Source of the DNA: Streptomyces uncialis
GTDB lineage: Bacteria > Actinomycetota > Actinomycetes > Streptomycetales > Streptomycetaceae
Direction of reading: 5' to 3'
Length of the DNA: 64,000 bases
Assembly (NCBI RefSeq): GCF_036250755.1
Contig: NZ_CP109583.1
Location: 8,736,001 to 8,800,000, forward strand
This document shows positions 25,816 through 34,166 of the stretch, in pieces. The translations under genes were made by a program, and so were the position numbers. Under the pieces are notes generated by a model. It did no database searches, was not told the DNA's origin, and was given only the letters and a program-made list of their open reading frames with translations. How positions within the stretch are numbered: position 1 is the stretch's first letter; every line of letters begins with the position of its first letter.

Positions 25816-27015
25816 TCAGCCCCGTGCCGCCGCGCCCCGTGCCGGGGGCAGCAGCTCACCGATCCGGTCGATCACCACGGCGGCCGACGGCATCGCCGCC
25901 ATCTCCTCGGCGACCTCCCGCGCCGCCCGGCCGTGGGCCGGGTCGCGCAGTACGGCTTCCAGCGCGGCCGTCACCGCCTCCGGGCCGAGCGTGTCGATGT
26001 CGAGGGTGGGGCCCGCGCCCCGCTCGGTCACCGTCCGGGCGTTGCTGACGTTGACCGTGCCCGGCATCGGCAGCGACACCTGCGCCAGCCCGGCCGCGAA
26101 CGAACTCAGCATCGTTCCCGAGCCGCCGTGGTGCACCACCGCCGCGCAGCTGTCCAGCAGCTCCCGCAGCGGCACCCACCGCTCCGGCCGCACATGCGGC
26201 GGCAGCGACTTCGGCAGCTTCGGCAGCTCGGCGTCCGCCGTGAGCAGCACCAGTTCCGCGCCCAGCTCCTCGGTGGCCAGCACGATGTCGCGGTACAGCG
26301 CGCCCTCCCGGGTCATCGTCGCGGCCGACCCGCAGGTGGCGGTGACCCGCGGCCGGTCACCCCGCTCCAGCGCCCAGCGGGGCAGATCGCCGCCGTTGTT
26401 GAAGCATCCGTAGCGCATCCGCAGCACATGCTCGGGGCGTCCGATGTCGGTGGGTACCTCGGTGAAGTTGGACAGCGAGGGCGGCAGTACGTCGATCTCG
26501 ATCTCCGCCTCCCACACCTTCTCCACCCCGGCCCGTGCCGCGTGCGGGGCCAGATGCTCCAGGGCGGGTCCGAACGTCGGCAGCGGGGTGCCGTACCCGT
26601 GCAGCACCGCCGGGACACCCACCGCGCGGGCGGCGATCAGCGCGGCGGAGTGGATGCCCGGGTACACCACCGCGTCCGCGCCCCAGGTCCGCGCGATGCC
26701 GATCAGATCGTCCAGCATCCGGGCCCCCACCTCGCCGAACGCCCGCCCGTGCACGGCGAACGCGGTCGCGTCGTCCGCGGCCGTCCCGGCCTCGCCCCGC
26801 TCCAGCATGCGCAACAGGTCCTCGTACGGCTCCCGCGCCCGCAGCCTCTCGCCCGCCTCGACGGTGACCAGCCCGGCCGCCCGTGCGGTGCGCGCCGCCG
26901 GGCCGCCGGTGGCGACCAGTACCTCGTGGCCCGCCGCGAGCGCCGCGTGCGCCAGCGGCACCAGCGGCATCAGGTGCGAGGAGACCGGCATCGATGTGAA
27001 CAGGTATCGCATCAT
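25816..27015 (-). CDS. Glycosyltransferase, GT1 family
   Basis: A 399-residue antibiotic-type UDP/dTDP-sugar transferase. The N-terminal acceptor domain begins MMRYLFTSMPVSSHLMPLVP, with the usual His for acceptor deprotonation (SSHLMP, residue 14). The C-terminal donor domain has VHHGGSGTMLSSFAAGLAQV (about 300-319), the PSPG-like dTDP-sugar binding motif. Its ATG overlaps the RmlA stop by one base. No auxiliary P450-like partner gene is present. It is the only glycosyltransferase of the cluster and should attach the branched aminosugar to the aromatic hydroxyl, matching the role of SibH. Confidence 0.92.
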   Translation of the reverse strand: MMRYLFTSMPVSSHLMPLVPLAHAALAAGHEVLVATGGPAARTARAAGLVTVEAGERLRAREPYEDLLRMLERGEAGTAADDATAFAVHGRAFGEVGARMLDDLIGIARTWGADAVVYPGIHSAALIAARAVGVPAVLHGYGTPLPTFGPALEHLAPHAARAGVEKVWEAEIEIDVLPPSLSNFTEVPTDIGRPEHVLRMRYGCFNNGGDLPRWALERGDRPRVTATCGSAATMTREGALYRDIVLATEELGAELVLLTADAELPKLPKSLPPHVRPERWVPLRELLDSCAAVVHHGGSGTMLSSFAAGLAQVSLPMPGTVNVSNARTVTERGAGPTLDIDTLGPEAVTAALEAVLRDPAHGRAAREVAEEMAAMPSAAVVIDRIGELLPPARGAAARG

Positions 27016-27983
27016 CAGCTCCTTGCCGCCCCGGCACGGGGCGGCGCGTAGGGCAGTCCCGCCGGATCGGCGGTGAACTCGGGCGGCAGCGAGTCGGGCA
27101 CCCGCTCACCGGCCGCCGCCTCGGCCAGCTCGGTCAGATAGGTGCCGTAGTCGGTGTCCGTGTGTTCATGGCTCAGCCGCCGCAACTGATCGGCGCCGAC
27201 GAAGCCCATCCGGTACGCGATCTCCTCCAGACACGCGATCCGTACGCTCTGGCGCTTCTCCAGGATCTGGATGTACTGCCCGGCCTCCAGCAGCGCGTCG
27301 TGCGTGCCGGTGTCGAGCCATACGAACCCCCTTCCCAGACGCACCAGTTCGGCCCGGCCCCGCTCCAGGTACACCTGGTTGATGTCGGTGATCTCCAGCT
27401 CGCCGCGCGCCGACGGGGTCAGCCCCCTGGCGATCTCCACGACGTCGTTGTCGTACATGTACAGCCCGGTGACGGCGAGTTCGGAGCGCGGCCGTTCGGG
27501 CTTCTCCTCGATGCTCAGCAGCCGCCGCCCATCCTCGGCGACCTCGGCGACGCCGTAACGCCGCGGGTCACGCACCGGGTAGCCGAAGATCGTGCACCCG
27601 TCGAGGTTCCGCGCCCGGTCACGCAGCAGCGCGGAGAAGCCGGGGCCGTGGAAGAGGTTGTCGCCCAGCACCAGCGACACCGAGTCGTCCCCGATGTGCT
27701 CCGCCCCCACCAGGAACGCCTCGGCGATACCGCCGGGATGTTCCTGCTCCGCGTACGTGAAGCGCAGCCCCAGACCGCCGCCGTCACCGAACAGCGCCCG
27801 GAACATGGGCAGATGGGCGGGGGAGGAGATGATGAGGATGTCCCGTATCCCCGCCAGCATCAGCACCGACAGCGGATAGTAGATCATCGGCTTGTTGTAG
27901 ACCGGCAGCAGTTGCTTCGAGAGCACGCCGGTCAGCGGCTTGAGCCGGCTGCCCGACCCGCCGGCCATGATGATGCCCTTCAT
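27015..27983 (-). CDS. rmlA: Glucose-1-phosphate thymidylyltransferase
   Basis: A 322-residue nucleotidyltransferase making dTDP-glucose from glucose-1-phosphate and dTTP. The start is the classic MKGIIMAGGSGSRLKPLT with the G-G-x-G-x-R-L nucleotide site and LSKQLLPVYNKPMIYYP; VLGDNLFHG carries the metal-binding Asp. The C-terminal 35 residues extend a little beyond the usual family length. The start overlaps the RmlC-like stop by four bases, so translation is coupled. First committed step for the cluster sugar. Confidence 0.95.
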   Translation of the reverse strand: MKGIIMAGGSGSRLKPLTGVLSKQLLPVYNKPMIYYPLSVLMLAGIRDILIISSPAHLPMFRALFGDGGGLGLRFTYAEQEHPGGIAEAFLVGAEHIGDDSVSLVLGDNLFHGPGFSALLRDRARNLDGCTIFGYPVRDPRRYGVAEVAEDGRRLLSIEEKPERPRSELAVTGLYMYDNDVVEIARGLTPSARGELEITDINQVYLERGRAELVRLGRGFVWLDTGTHDALLEAGQYIQILEKRQSVRIACLEEIAYRMGFVGADQLRRLSHEHTDTDYGTYLTELAEAAAGERVPDSLPPEFTADPAGLPYAPPRAGAARS

Positions 27984-28600
27984 GTCGACTCCTCCTTCTC
28001 CCGGACACCCGGCGAAGAGTTCCCGGTAGACGTTCCGTACCTCGGCAGCAGACCGCGTTCCAGCGCCTCGGCGAGCGGCGGCGCGGCACGGTCCTGCTCG
28101 GACATCACCGGTTCGGGGTGGCGGGGCACCGGAAGTCTCAGCACGGGATCGAGCACCGAGACGGCCAGCTCGTCGCCCGGCCGGTACGGGGTGGACATCA
28201 GATAGACCACGGTGGTGCCCTCCGTCAGCGACACGAACGCGTGACCGACACCCGGCGGGCAGTACACGGCGCGCGGCCGGGCCGCCGACAGCCGTACCCC
28301 CTCCCAGCGGCCGAAGGTCGGCGACCCGGCCCGTACGTCCACCACCAGGTCCAGGGCCTCACCCGCCGCGCACAGCACGACCTTCGCCGTGCCGGACAGG
28401 CCCCGGGAGTAGTGCACCCCGCGCACCACCCCCGCGTGGTTCACACTCAGCCCGCTGCGCACCACCCGGAACCGCGGGGCCCCGGGCAGCTCCGCGAAGC
28501 CGCCCTCCTCGTACAGCGGGCAGAACGCGCCCCGCCGGTCGGGGAAGAGCGGTGGGACGATCTCCAGCGCGCCCTCGACGGCGAGTTCCCGTGCTTCCAT
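27980..28600 (-). CDS. dTDP-4-keto-6-deoxysugar epimerase (RmlC-like)
   Basis: A 206-residue cupin epimerase. The catalytic His of the family is in VVRGVHYSRG (about residue 66), followed by the DLVVDVRAGSPTFG segment and the PPGVGHAFVSLTEGT strand with the second acid/base region. C-terminal residues 170-206 are hydrophilic and non-conserved. It may epimerise C3 and C5 or a single centre of dTDP-4-keto-6-deoxyglucose; the sequence does not tell which. The ATG at 28600 has GGAGG seven bases upstream. It begins the rmlC-rmlA-glycosyltransferase run, each gene overlapping the next. Confidence 0.88.
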   Translation of the reverse strand: MEARELAVEGALEIVPPLFPDRRGAFCPLYEEGGFAELPGAPRFRVVRSGLSVNHAGVVRGVHYSRGLSGTAKVVLCAAGEALDLVVDVRAGSPTFGRWEGVRLSAARPRAVYCPPGVGHAFVSLTEGTTVVYLMSTPYRPGDELAVSVLDPVLRLPVPRHPEPVMSEQDRAAPPLAEALERGLLPRYGTSTGNSSPGVREKEEST

Positions 28601-28649
28601 ACCACGGCCTCCCTGCGCTGCGGATCGGACCCCTGGCACCTACGGCTGC

Positions 28650-29738
28650 TCAGTGCGCGAGCCCGAGACGGTCGAGCACCGCCCGGCCGAGCACCGTCGT
28701 GGGGTCCCCGAGGTCGAACGGCAGATCGAAGTGGTCGCGGCCCCTGACGACCAGGTCGTCGACGGCCAGGCCGCCCATGGCCCTGCCGTCCGCGGCCGGA
28801 CCGGCTGTCGGTGAGCCGTCTGGGGCCGAGCCCTGGCCCTCACGGCCACCGGCACCACCGCGCCCGGTCATGGACGACTCCCGGCCGCTGCGGCCACCGG
28901 CACCACCCGGCCCGGCCCCGGACGACTCCCGGCCACCGGCACCACCCGGCCCGACCCCGGACGGCTCCCGTCCGCCGTGGCCACCGGCCCCACCACCCGC
29001 CCCGCCGACCGCATCGCGCAGCATCGCCGCGAACGCGTCCTGCTGCCGGGCGTACTCGTCCGTCTCGTGCTCGCCCCGGGCCAGCAGCACCCGCCCGCCG
29101 CGCGGCGGCGCGCGGAACAGCGGGCTCTGCTCCCGGGCCTGCCCGGCCGTCAGTCCCAGCGCGTCGTTGACGTAGCTCCCGACCACCGGTTCCAGGTCGT
29201 ACAGACCGCTCAGCAGGAACAGCCCCGCCAGCGGCAGCCCGTCCGGACCGCCCGCCGCCATCGCCACCAGATGCGCCCCGGCCGAGCTGCCCGCCGCGAA
29301 CACCGCGTCCGGCCGCCCGCCCAGCTCGACCGCGTGCTCACGCACCCACGCCAGCCCGAGCTCTACCGAGGCACTCAGCTCCGTCAGCGGCCGCTCGGGC
29401 GCGAGCCCGTAACCCAGGGCCACATAGCCCGCCCCGGCCCCGACCAGCGCGGGCGCCGCGAAGCAGGCGTCCTCCTTGCTCGACTCCTGCCAGTGCCCGC
29501 CGTGCACGAACACCACCAGCGGCGCACCCGCCCGGCGCGGGGGGAAGTGGTGCAGCCGCTCCGCCGGATGCGGCCCGTAGGCGATGTCGGCCCGGTACGC
29601 CAGCGACTCACGGGCCGCCGCGCTGCGGGTGCGGTACGCGGCGAGCGTGCCCGCCGCGTCCCTGGCCCGGGTGCTCGGCGACAGCTCCCGGTCGATCCGG
29701 CTCCGTGCCGTGCCGACCGCCTGCCGGGCGTCGCTCAC
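28650..29738 (-). CDS. kynB: Kynurenine formamidase (KynB-type alpha/beta hydrolase)
   Basis: A 362-residue alpha/beta hydrolase of the arylformamidase group. The oxyanion motif HGGHW is at 79-83, the nucleophile is S152 in GSSAGAH, and the catalytic His is H336 (GRDHFDLP) with the Asp near 227. It would hydrolyse N-formylkynurenine, the product of the tryptophan dioxygenase at 34167-34967. Residues 244-322 are a Gly-rich tandem repeat between the Asp and His, absent from usual family members of about 260-290 residues. Without it the length is normal. The GTG overlaps the upstream methyltransferase stop by four bases (GTGA). Corresponds in role to SibK. Confidence 0.85.
   Translation of the reverse strand: MSDARQAVGTARSRIDRELSPSTRARDAAGTLAAYRTRSAAARESLAYRADIAYGPHPAERLHHFPPRRAGAPLVVFVHGGHWQESSKEDACFAAPALVGAGAGYVALGYGLAPERPLTELSASVELGLAWVREHAVELGGRPDAVFAAGSSAGAHLVAMAAGGPDGLPLAGLFLLSGLYDLEPVVGSYVNDALGLTAGQAREQSPLFRAPPRGGRVLLARGEHETDEYARQQDAFAAMLRDAVGGAGGGAGGHGGREPSGVGPGGAGGRESSGAGPGGAGGRSGRESSMTGRGGAGGREGQGSAPDGSPTAGPAADGRAMGGLAVDDLVVRGRDHFDLPFDLGDPTTVLGRAVLDRLGLAH
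28773..29009 (-). repeat. Gly-rich tandem repeat within the kynurenine formamidase gene
   Basis: Encodes residues 244-322 of the formamidase. At DNA level, units of about 39-48 bases built on GACGACTCCCGGCC and CCACCGGCACCACC recur three to four times. All changes keep the reading frame. Confidence 0.8.
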
Positions 29739-30793
29739 GGCGCCCGCCGCACGCCGCCGACCACACCGTGCGGGGTCCAGCCCGCCGATACGGTGCGCCC
29801 CACCTCGGTGAAGCCCGCCTCGCGCAGCCAGCCCTCGACCTGTGCCCACCGGTAGATTATGGAGTGCCGGAAGGGCAGCGTCGTGAAGTAGACGTTGTCG
29901 AGCGCCGCGTACAGCGGTCCCGACCCGTCGTCGTCGCTGAACGCGTTGAACACCAGGACCCGGCCGCCCGGCTCCACCGCCTCGTACGCCTTCCGCAGCA
30001 GTGTCACGTTCTGCTCCGGCGACCAGATCACCAGCTGATGCGCGAACAGCACACAGTCGTGGCCGCCGGGGTACGCGCCGGTGAAGATGTCGGCGGCGTG
30101 CGTCTCGACGCGGTCCGACAGACCGGCCTCCCGGATGTTGCGCTCGGCGACCTCCAGCGCGCCCGCCCGGTCCAGCACCGTCACCCGCAGCGACGGATGC
30201 GCGCGGGCCAGGGCGATCGCGTTGACCGCGTCACCGCCGCCCACGTCCAGGACCCGGCGGGTGGCGGAGAAGTCCGTCTGCTCGACCAGCACCGGATTGG
30301 ACAGCCGCGACCAGGAGTGCATGCAGCGGTAGAACAGCTCCTCCAGCCCCGGCACCCCCGACAGCCGGGTGTACAGATCGCGGGTGGTGCCCGGGAAGTG
30401 CCGGATACCGGCGTTCTCGCCGGTGCGCAGCGACTCCGTGTAGTCCCCGGCGGGCAGGTACGAGACCCGGTCCTGGAACTCCACGATGTCCCGCAGCACC
30501 GGCCACAGCCCCTCGCGGAACCCGGCGGCGATCGACGGCCCGTTACGGTACGTCCCGTCCACGGCCTCGGTGAGACCGAGCGCGGTGGTGCCCAGCAGCA
30601 GCACGTCGGCGGACCGCCGGGCGATCCCCAGTTCCTCCGCCACCCGCTCGGCGGACAGCGGCCCCTTCGCGTCCAGCAGTTCGAACAGCCCCAGCTGGGA
30701 ACCCGCGTTCAGCTGCTGGAACGCCGCGTACCCGAACAGCACCGGCACCAGCCGGCCCAGCTCCTCGGCGGAGCGCGCGTCGTTTCCGCTCAC
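29735..30793 (-). CDS. Class I SAM methyltransferase (O-methyltransferase fold), candidate hydroxykynurenine C-methyltransferase
   Basis: A 352-residue methyltransferase of the plant-type O-methyltransferase fold. A dimerisation winged helix occupies about 10-100 (GSQLGLFELLDAKGPLSAER). The SAM motif is RVLDVGGGDAVNAIALAR near 185, with a conserved downstream EPGGRVLVFN. In sibiromycin biosynthesis SibL methylates 3-hydroxykynurenine at C4, and this gene overlaps the kynurenine formamidase by four bases, so it is the better of two candidates for that step; the other is at 8134-9279. O-methylation cannot be excluded. The GTG overlaps the preceding stop (GTGA). Confidence 0.78.
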   Translation of the reverse strand: MSGNDARSAEELGRLVPVLFGYAAFQQLNAGSQLGLFELLDAKGPLSAERVAEELGIARRSADVLLLGTTALGLTEAVDGTYRNGPSIAAGFREGLWPVLRDIVEFQDRVSYLPAGDYTESLRTGENAGIRHFPGTTRDLYTRLSGVPGLEELFYRCMHSWSRLSNPVLVEQTDFSATRRVLDVGGGDAVNAIALARAHPSLRVTVLDRAGALEVAERNIREAGLSDRVETHAADIFTGAYPGGHDCVLFAHQLVIWSPEQNVTLLRKAYEAVEPGGRVLVFNAFSDDDGSGPLYAALDNVYFTTLPFRHSIIYRWAQVEGWLREAGFTEVGRTVSAGWTPHGVVGGVRRAP

Positions 30794-32055
30794 GAAGCGC
30801 TCACCGCCCGCGAGCGCACGGTCGGTTCGGGCACGGGGACGACGAAGCCGCCGCCCGCGTCGAGAAAGGCCGATTCCTTGCGCATGATCTCCTCGGCGTA
30901 GTTCCAGGCCAGCAGCAGGTAGTAGTCCGGCTGCCGCTCCACGTCCTCGGGCGCCAGCACCGGCAGATGGGTGCCCGGGGTCAGCCGGCCCTGCTTCTGC
31001 GGGGTGGTGTCGGTGCAGAACTCCAGCTCGTCGCGGCCCAGCCCGCACATGTTCAGCAAGGTGGTGCCCTTGGCCGACGCCCCGTACCCGGCGACCCGGC
31101 TGCCACCGGCGACCAGCCCGCGCACCAGCTCGCGCAGCCCGTCGCAGGTCCCCCGTACCCGGGTGGCGAAGTCCTCGTACACCGCGTCGGTGAGCAGACC
31201 CGCCGACCGCTCGTGCGCGATCAGTTCACGCACCCGGTCACCGGTCGTACGCGTCCCCTCCGCGAGACCCGCCGACACGAGCACCGAACCGCCGTGCACC
31301 GCCAGCCGTTCCACGTCCACCGTGCGCAGCCCGTGCCGGGCGAACAGTGTGTCCAGGGTGCTGATCAGGAAGTACGAGAGGTGCTCGTGGTAGATGGTGT
31401 CGAACGCGAGCCCGTCCACCAGGTCCACCGCGTACGGCACCTCGATGGTGAACAGCCCGTCGTCGGCGAGCAGCGCGCGTACCCCCGCCAGCACATCGGC
31501 GACATCGTCGATGTGCGCGAAGACATGCCGGCCCAGGATCAGCTTCGCCCTGCCGTGCTCGGCGGCCACCGCTCCCGCTGTCACGGAGCCGAAGTACTCC
31601 GGGACCGTCGGTACCCCCCGGTCCTCGGCGATCGCCGTGAGGTTGCGCGCCGGATCGACGCCGAGCACCCGCGCGCCCACCTCCTGGAACGCCAGGAGCT
31701 GGTCACCGGTGTTGCTGCCGAGCTCCACGACGAGATCGCCGTCGGCCAGCCGCGCGCCCTCCGAGCAGAGCCGGACCACCGTCCGCATATGGCGGGCCAT
31801 CGTCTCCGAGTCGGAGGTGACGTAGGAGTAGGTGCGGTACAGCAGCCGGGGATCGACGACGGCGGTCAGGCTCAGCAGCCGGCACCCCCGGCAGGAGATC
31901 ACCTCCAGCGGGTACGACTGCTCCTGGGCGGCCGAGTCGGCTCCCTCCAGGAACCCGTTGGCGAGCGGCACCTCCCCGAACGAGATCACCTGCTGCCACT
32001 CCTCGCCGCCGCAGACCCGGCAGGCGGTGACGAATCGGACGTTGTCGCTGGTCAT
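30790..32055 (-). CDS. NDP-hexose C-methyltransferase (TylC3-type)
   Basis: A 421-residue sugar C-methyltransferase of the three-domain family (zinc-binding N-domain, SAM core, C-terminal domain). The zinc site uses CRVCGG (about 12-17) and CRGCRLLSL (about 53-61). The SAM motif is VVELGSNTGDQLLAF near 108. The family's catalytic region is FDTIYHEHLSYF (about 205-216), and the C-terminal GYGASAKGTTLLNMCGL is typical. It adds a methyl to a 4-ketohexose at C3. This predicts a branched-chain sugar, as in sibirosamine. Overlaps both neighbours by four bases. Confidence 0.93.
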   Translation of the reverse strand: MTSDNVRFVTACRVCGGEEWQQVISFGEVPLANGFLEGADSAAQEQSYPLEVISCRGCRLLSLTAVVDPRLLYRTYSYVTSDSETMARHMRTVVRLCSEGARLADGDLVVELGSNTGDQLLAFQEVGARVLGVDPARNLTAIAEDRGVPTVPEYFGSVTAGAVAAEHGRAKLILGRHVFAHIDDVADVLAGVRALLADDGLFTIEVPYAVDLVDGLAFDTIYHEHLSYFLISTLDTLFARHGLRTVDVERLAVHGGSVLVSAGLAEGTRTTGDRVRELIAHERSAGLLTDAVYEDFATRVRGTCDGLRELVRGLVAGGSRVAGYGASAKGTTLLNMCGLGRDELEFCTDTTPQKQGRLTPGTHLPVLAPEDVERQPDYYLLLAWNYAEEIMRKESAFLDAGGGFVVPVPEPTVRSRAVSAS

Positions 32056-33257
32056 GACCGGTCCTCTCGATCGGTGGCGCGCTCCGCGCCAGCAGTGGTC
32101 CCCGTACGGAAGGAGGCGAGCGCCTCCACCACCCGCCCGGCCTGCGCGTCGCTCAGCTCGGTGTGCAGCGGCAGCCGCACCAGCCGGTCGGCGATCCGCT
32201 CCGACACCGGGCAGCCGCCCGGCGCGCTGCGCCCGTAGCGCAGTCCGGCGGGCGAGGTGTGCAGCGGCAGGAAGTGCACGCTGGCCCGGACGTCCCGCTC
32301 CGCCAGATGCTGGAGCAGCGCCGTACGGTCCTCCTCGGACGGCAGCACCAGGTGGTACAGATGCGCCGAGTGCTCGCGGTCGGCGGGCACCGTCGGCAGC
32401 GCCACCCGCTCGTCGGCCGCCCATCCGGCCAGCCCCGAGTGGTAGGTGTCCCACAGCGCGTGCCGCCGCTTCTGCACGGCGTCGAACTCCTCCAGCTGCG
32501 CGGCCAGCAGCGCCGCCAGCACCTCGGGGAGGATGTAGCTCGAACCCAGGTCCACCCAGCGGTACTTGTCGACCTGCCCCAGGAAGTACTGGTGCCGGTC
32601 GGTGCCCCGGTCGCGGATGATCGTCGCCCGCTCGACCAGCTCCGGGTCGTTCACCAGCAGCGCGCCCCCCTTCCCGCAGTGCACGTTCTTCGTGGCGTGG
32701 AAGCTCTGCGCCGACAGCGTCCCGAAGCCGCCCAGCGGCCTGCCCTGGTACGTGGCGCCGAGACCGTGCGCGTTGTCCTCGATGACGGGGACGCCGTACG
32801 CGTCGGCGATCCGCTGGATCTCCCGCATCTCGCAGGCCACGCCCGCGTAGTGCACCGCCACGATCGCCCGGGTCCGCTCGGTGAGCGCCGCCTCCAGCAG
32901 CGACTCGTCCATGTTCAGGGTGTCCGGATGGCAGTCGACGAACACCGGCACCGCACCGCGCATCGCCACCGCGCTGGCCGTCGGCGCGAACGTGAACGAC
33001 GGCATCACCACCTCGTCGCCCGGGGCCAGTTCCAGCAGCAGTGCCGCGATCTCCAGGGCGTGGGTGCACGACGGGGTCAGCAGCACATGCGGCGAGCCCG
33101 TGATCCGGGCCAGTATCTCGGTGGCCCGCGCGCTGTAGGGGCCGTTGCCGTCCAGGTCCCCGGACGCCAGTACCTGCCGCAGATAGTCGTCCTGCCGCTC
33201 GGCGGTGTGCGGGACATGGAACGGCACCGCCCTCGGCGGGGCGGGGGCAAGGCTCAT
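32052..33257 (-). CDS. dTDP-4-keto-6-deoxyhexose 4-aminotransferase (WecE/RffA-like)
   Basis: A 401-residue PLP enzyme of the DegT/DnrJ/EryC1 family. The N-terminal GDLDGNGPYSARATEIL and LLTPSCTHALEIAALLLEL, the VPVIEDNAHGLG region and the PLP lysine in SFHATKN (about residue 185) match the WecE/RffA subgroup, which makes dTDP-4-amino-4,6-dideoxygalactose, more closely than 3-aminotransferases such as TylB or DesV. That points to a 4-amino sugar. With the C-methyltransferase and N-methyltransferase genes on each side, a 3-C-methyl-4-methylamino sugar is predicted. Overlaps both neighbours by four bases. Confidence 0.9.
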   Translation of the reverse strand: MSLAPAPPRAVPFHVPHTAERQDDYLRQVLASGDLDGNGPYSARATEILARITGSPHVLLTPSCTHALEIAALLLELAPGDEVVMPSFTFAPTASAVAMRGAVPVFVDCHPDTLNMDESLLEAALTERTRAIVAVHYAGVACEMREIQRIADAYGVPVIEDNAHGLGATYQGRPLGGFGTLSAQSFHATKNVHCGKGGALLVNDPELVERATIIRDRGTDRHQYFLGQVDKYRWVDLGSSYILPEVLAALLAAQLEEFDAVQKRRHALWDTYHSGLAGWAADERVALPTVPADREHSAHLYHLVLPSEEDRTALLQHLAERDVRASVHFLPLHTSPAGLRYGRSAPGGCPVSERIADRLVRLPLHTELSDAQAGRVVEALASFRTGTTAGAERATDREDRS

Positions 33258-33994
33258 CGGGACAGCTCCAGAAGGGTGAAGTCGATATGGACCTGGGAGG
33301 TGTCGTCGGCGTGCGCCGCGTACACCGGGGAGTCGCCCATCTCCTGCGCGGGGACCGAGAAGGACTCCTGCCGGTGGACGCCCACCGTGAACCCCGCCTC
33401 GCCGGCCACCTCGCGCAGCCGCTCCGCGCTGCCCATCGCGAAGCTGAACCCGAGGAACAGCCGCCCTCGCGGCGTCAGCCGCTCGGCGGCCCCGGCGAGG
33501 AACCGCCGGTGCATCGCGTACCCCGGGTCGAAGAAGTGGTAGGCGAGCGCCGACTCGTGGCGCTGCTCGGGCGGTGCCTCGATGAACGGGGAGTTCCAGA
33601 AGATCAGGTCGAAGGACTCGTCCGGCTTCAGCGCCGCGAACAGATCACTGGTCTTCGCGGTCACCCGGTCGAGCACTCCGTGCCGCCGGGCGTTCAGCTC
33701 GGTGGTGCGTACCGCCGCCTCGTTGATGTCCAGCGCGGTCACCTCCGGGACCCCGGCGAGCGCGGCGATCACCGACGCGACACCGCAGCCGCAGCCCATC
33801 TCCAGCATGCTGGTGACACCTTCGTGCGGCAGCGCGGACGCGAACATCCCGGTCGCGTAGTTGTACTCGCCGCCGAGCACCCCGCCCAGCTGGGTCCACT
33901 GCCGGTCCAGCAGGGTGAACTCCAGCTCGCGGTCCTGCTCGGCGATGGCGTGTGCGTAGGCGTCCTGCCCCATGACGAGGCCGAGTTCGTTCAT
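33254..33994 (-). CDS. SAM-dependent methyltransferase, candidate sugar N-methyltransferase
   Basis: A 246-residue class I methyltransferase. SAM motif I is MLEMGCGCGVASVIAAL (about 65-81), motif II is ALDINEAAVRTTELN. Motif IV reads IFWNSPF (about 134), an (N/D)PP(F/Y)-like motif common in enzymes that methylate nitrogen. It is the first gene of the run that includes the 4-aminotransferase, and its stop overlaps that gene by four bases. N-methylation of the 4-amino group of the sugar is the best reading. ATG at 33994 with GGAGGAA seven bases upstream. No cupin or other extra domain. Confidence 0.75.
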   Translation of the reverse strand: MNELGLVMGQDAYAHAIAEQDRELEFTLLDRQWTQLGGVLGGEYNYATGMFASALPHEGVTSMLEMGCGCGVASVIAALAGVPEVTALDINEAAVRTTELNARRHGVLDRVTAKTSDLFAALKPDESFDLIFWNSPFIEAPPEQRHESALAYHFFDPGYAMHRRFLAGAAERLTPRGRLFLGFSFAMGSAERLREVAGEAGFTVGVHRQESFSVPAQEMGDSPVYAAHADDTSQVHIDFTLLELSR

Positions 33995-34166
33995 GACGGG
34001 GTTCCTCCGGTCGGGGGTGCGGTGCGCTTCGTGCGGTGAGGGGTCGCTTCGGACGGAGAGTTCGCGGGGGGAAGAGACTCGGGAGGGAAGGGTCCGGACG
34101 GGTTGGCGCCGGACGGACGGGCGGGGGCTCGCGCGGGGCGGGGCGGGCGGAGGCGGGGGCGGCCGG

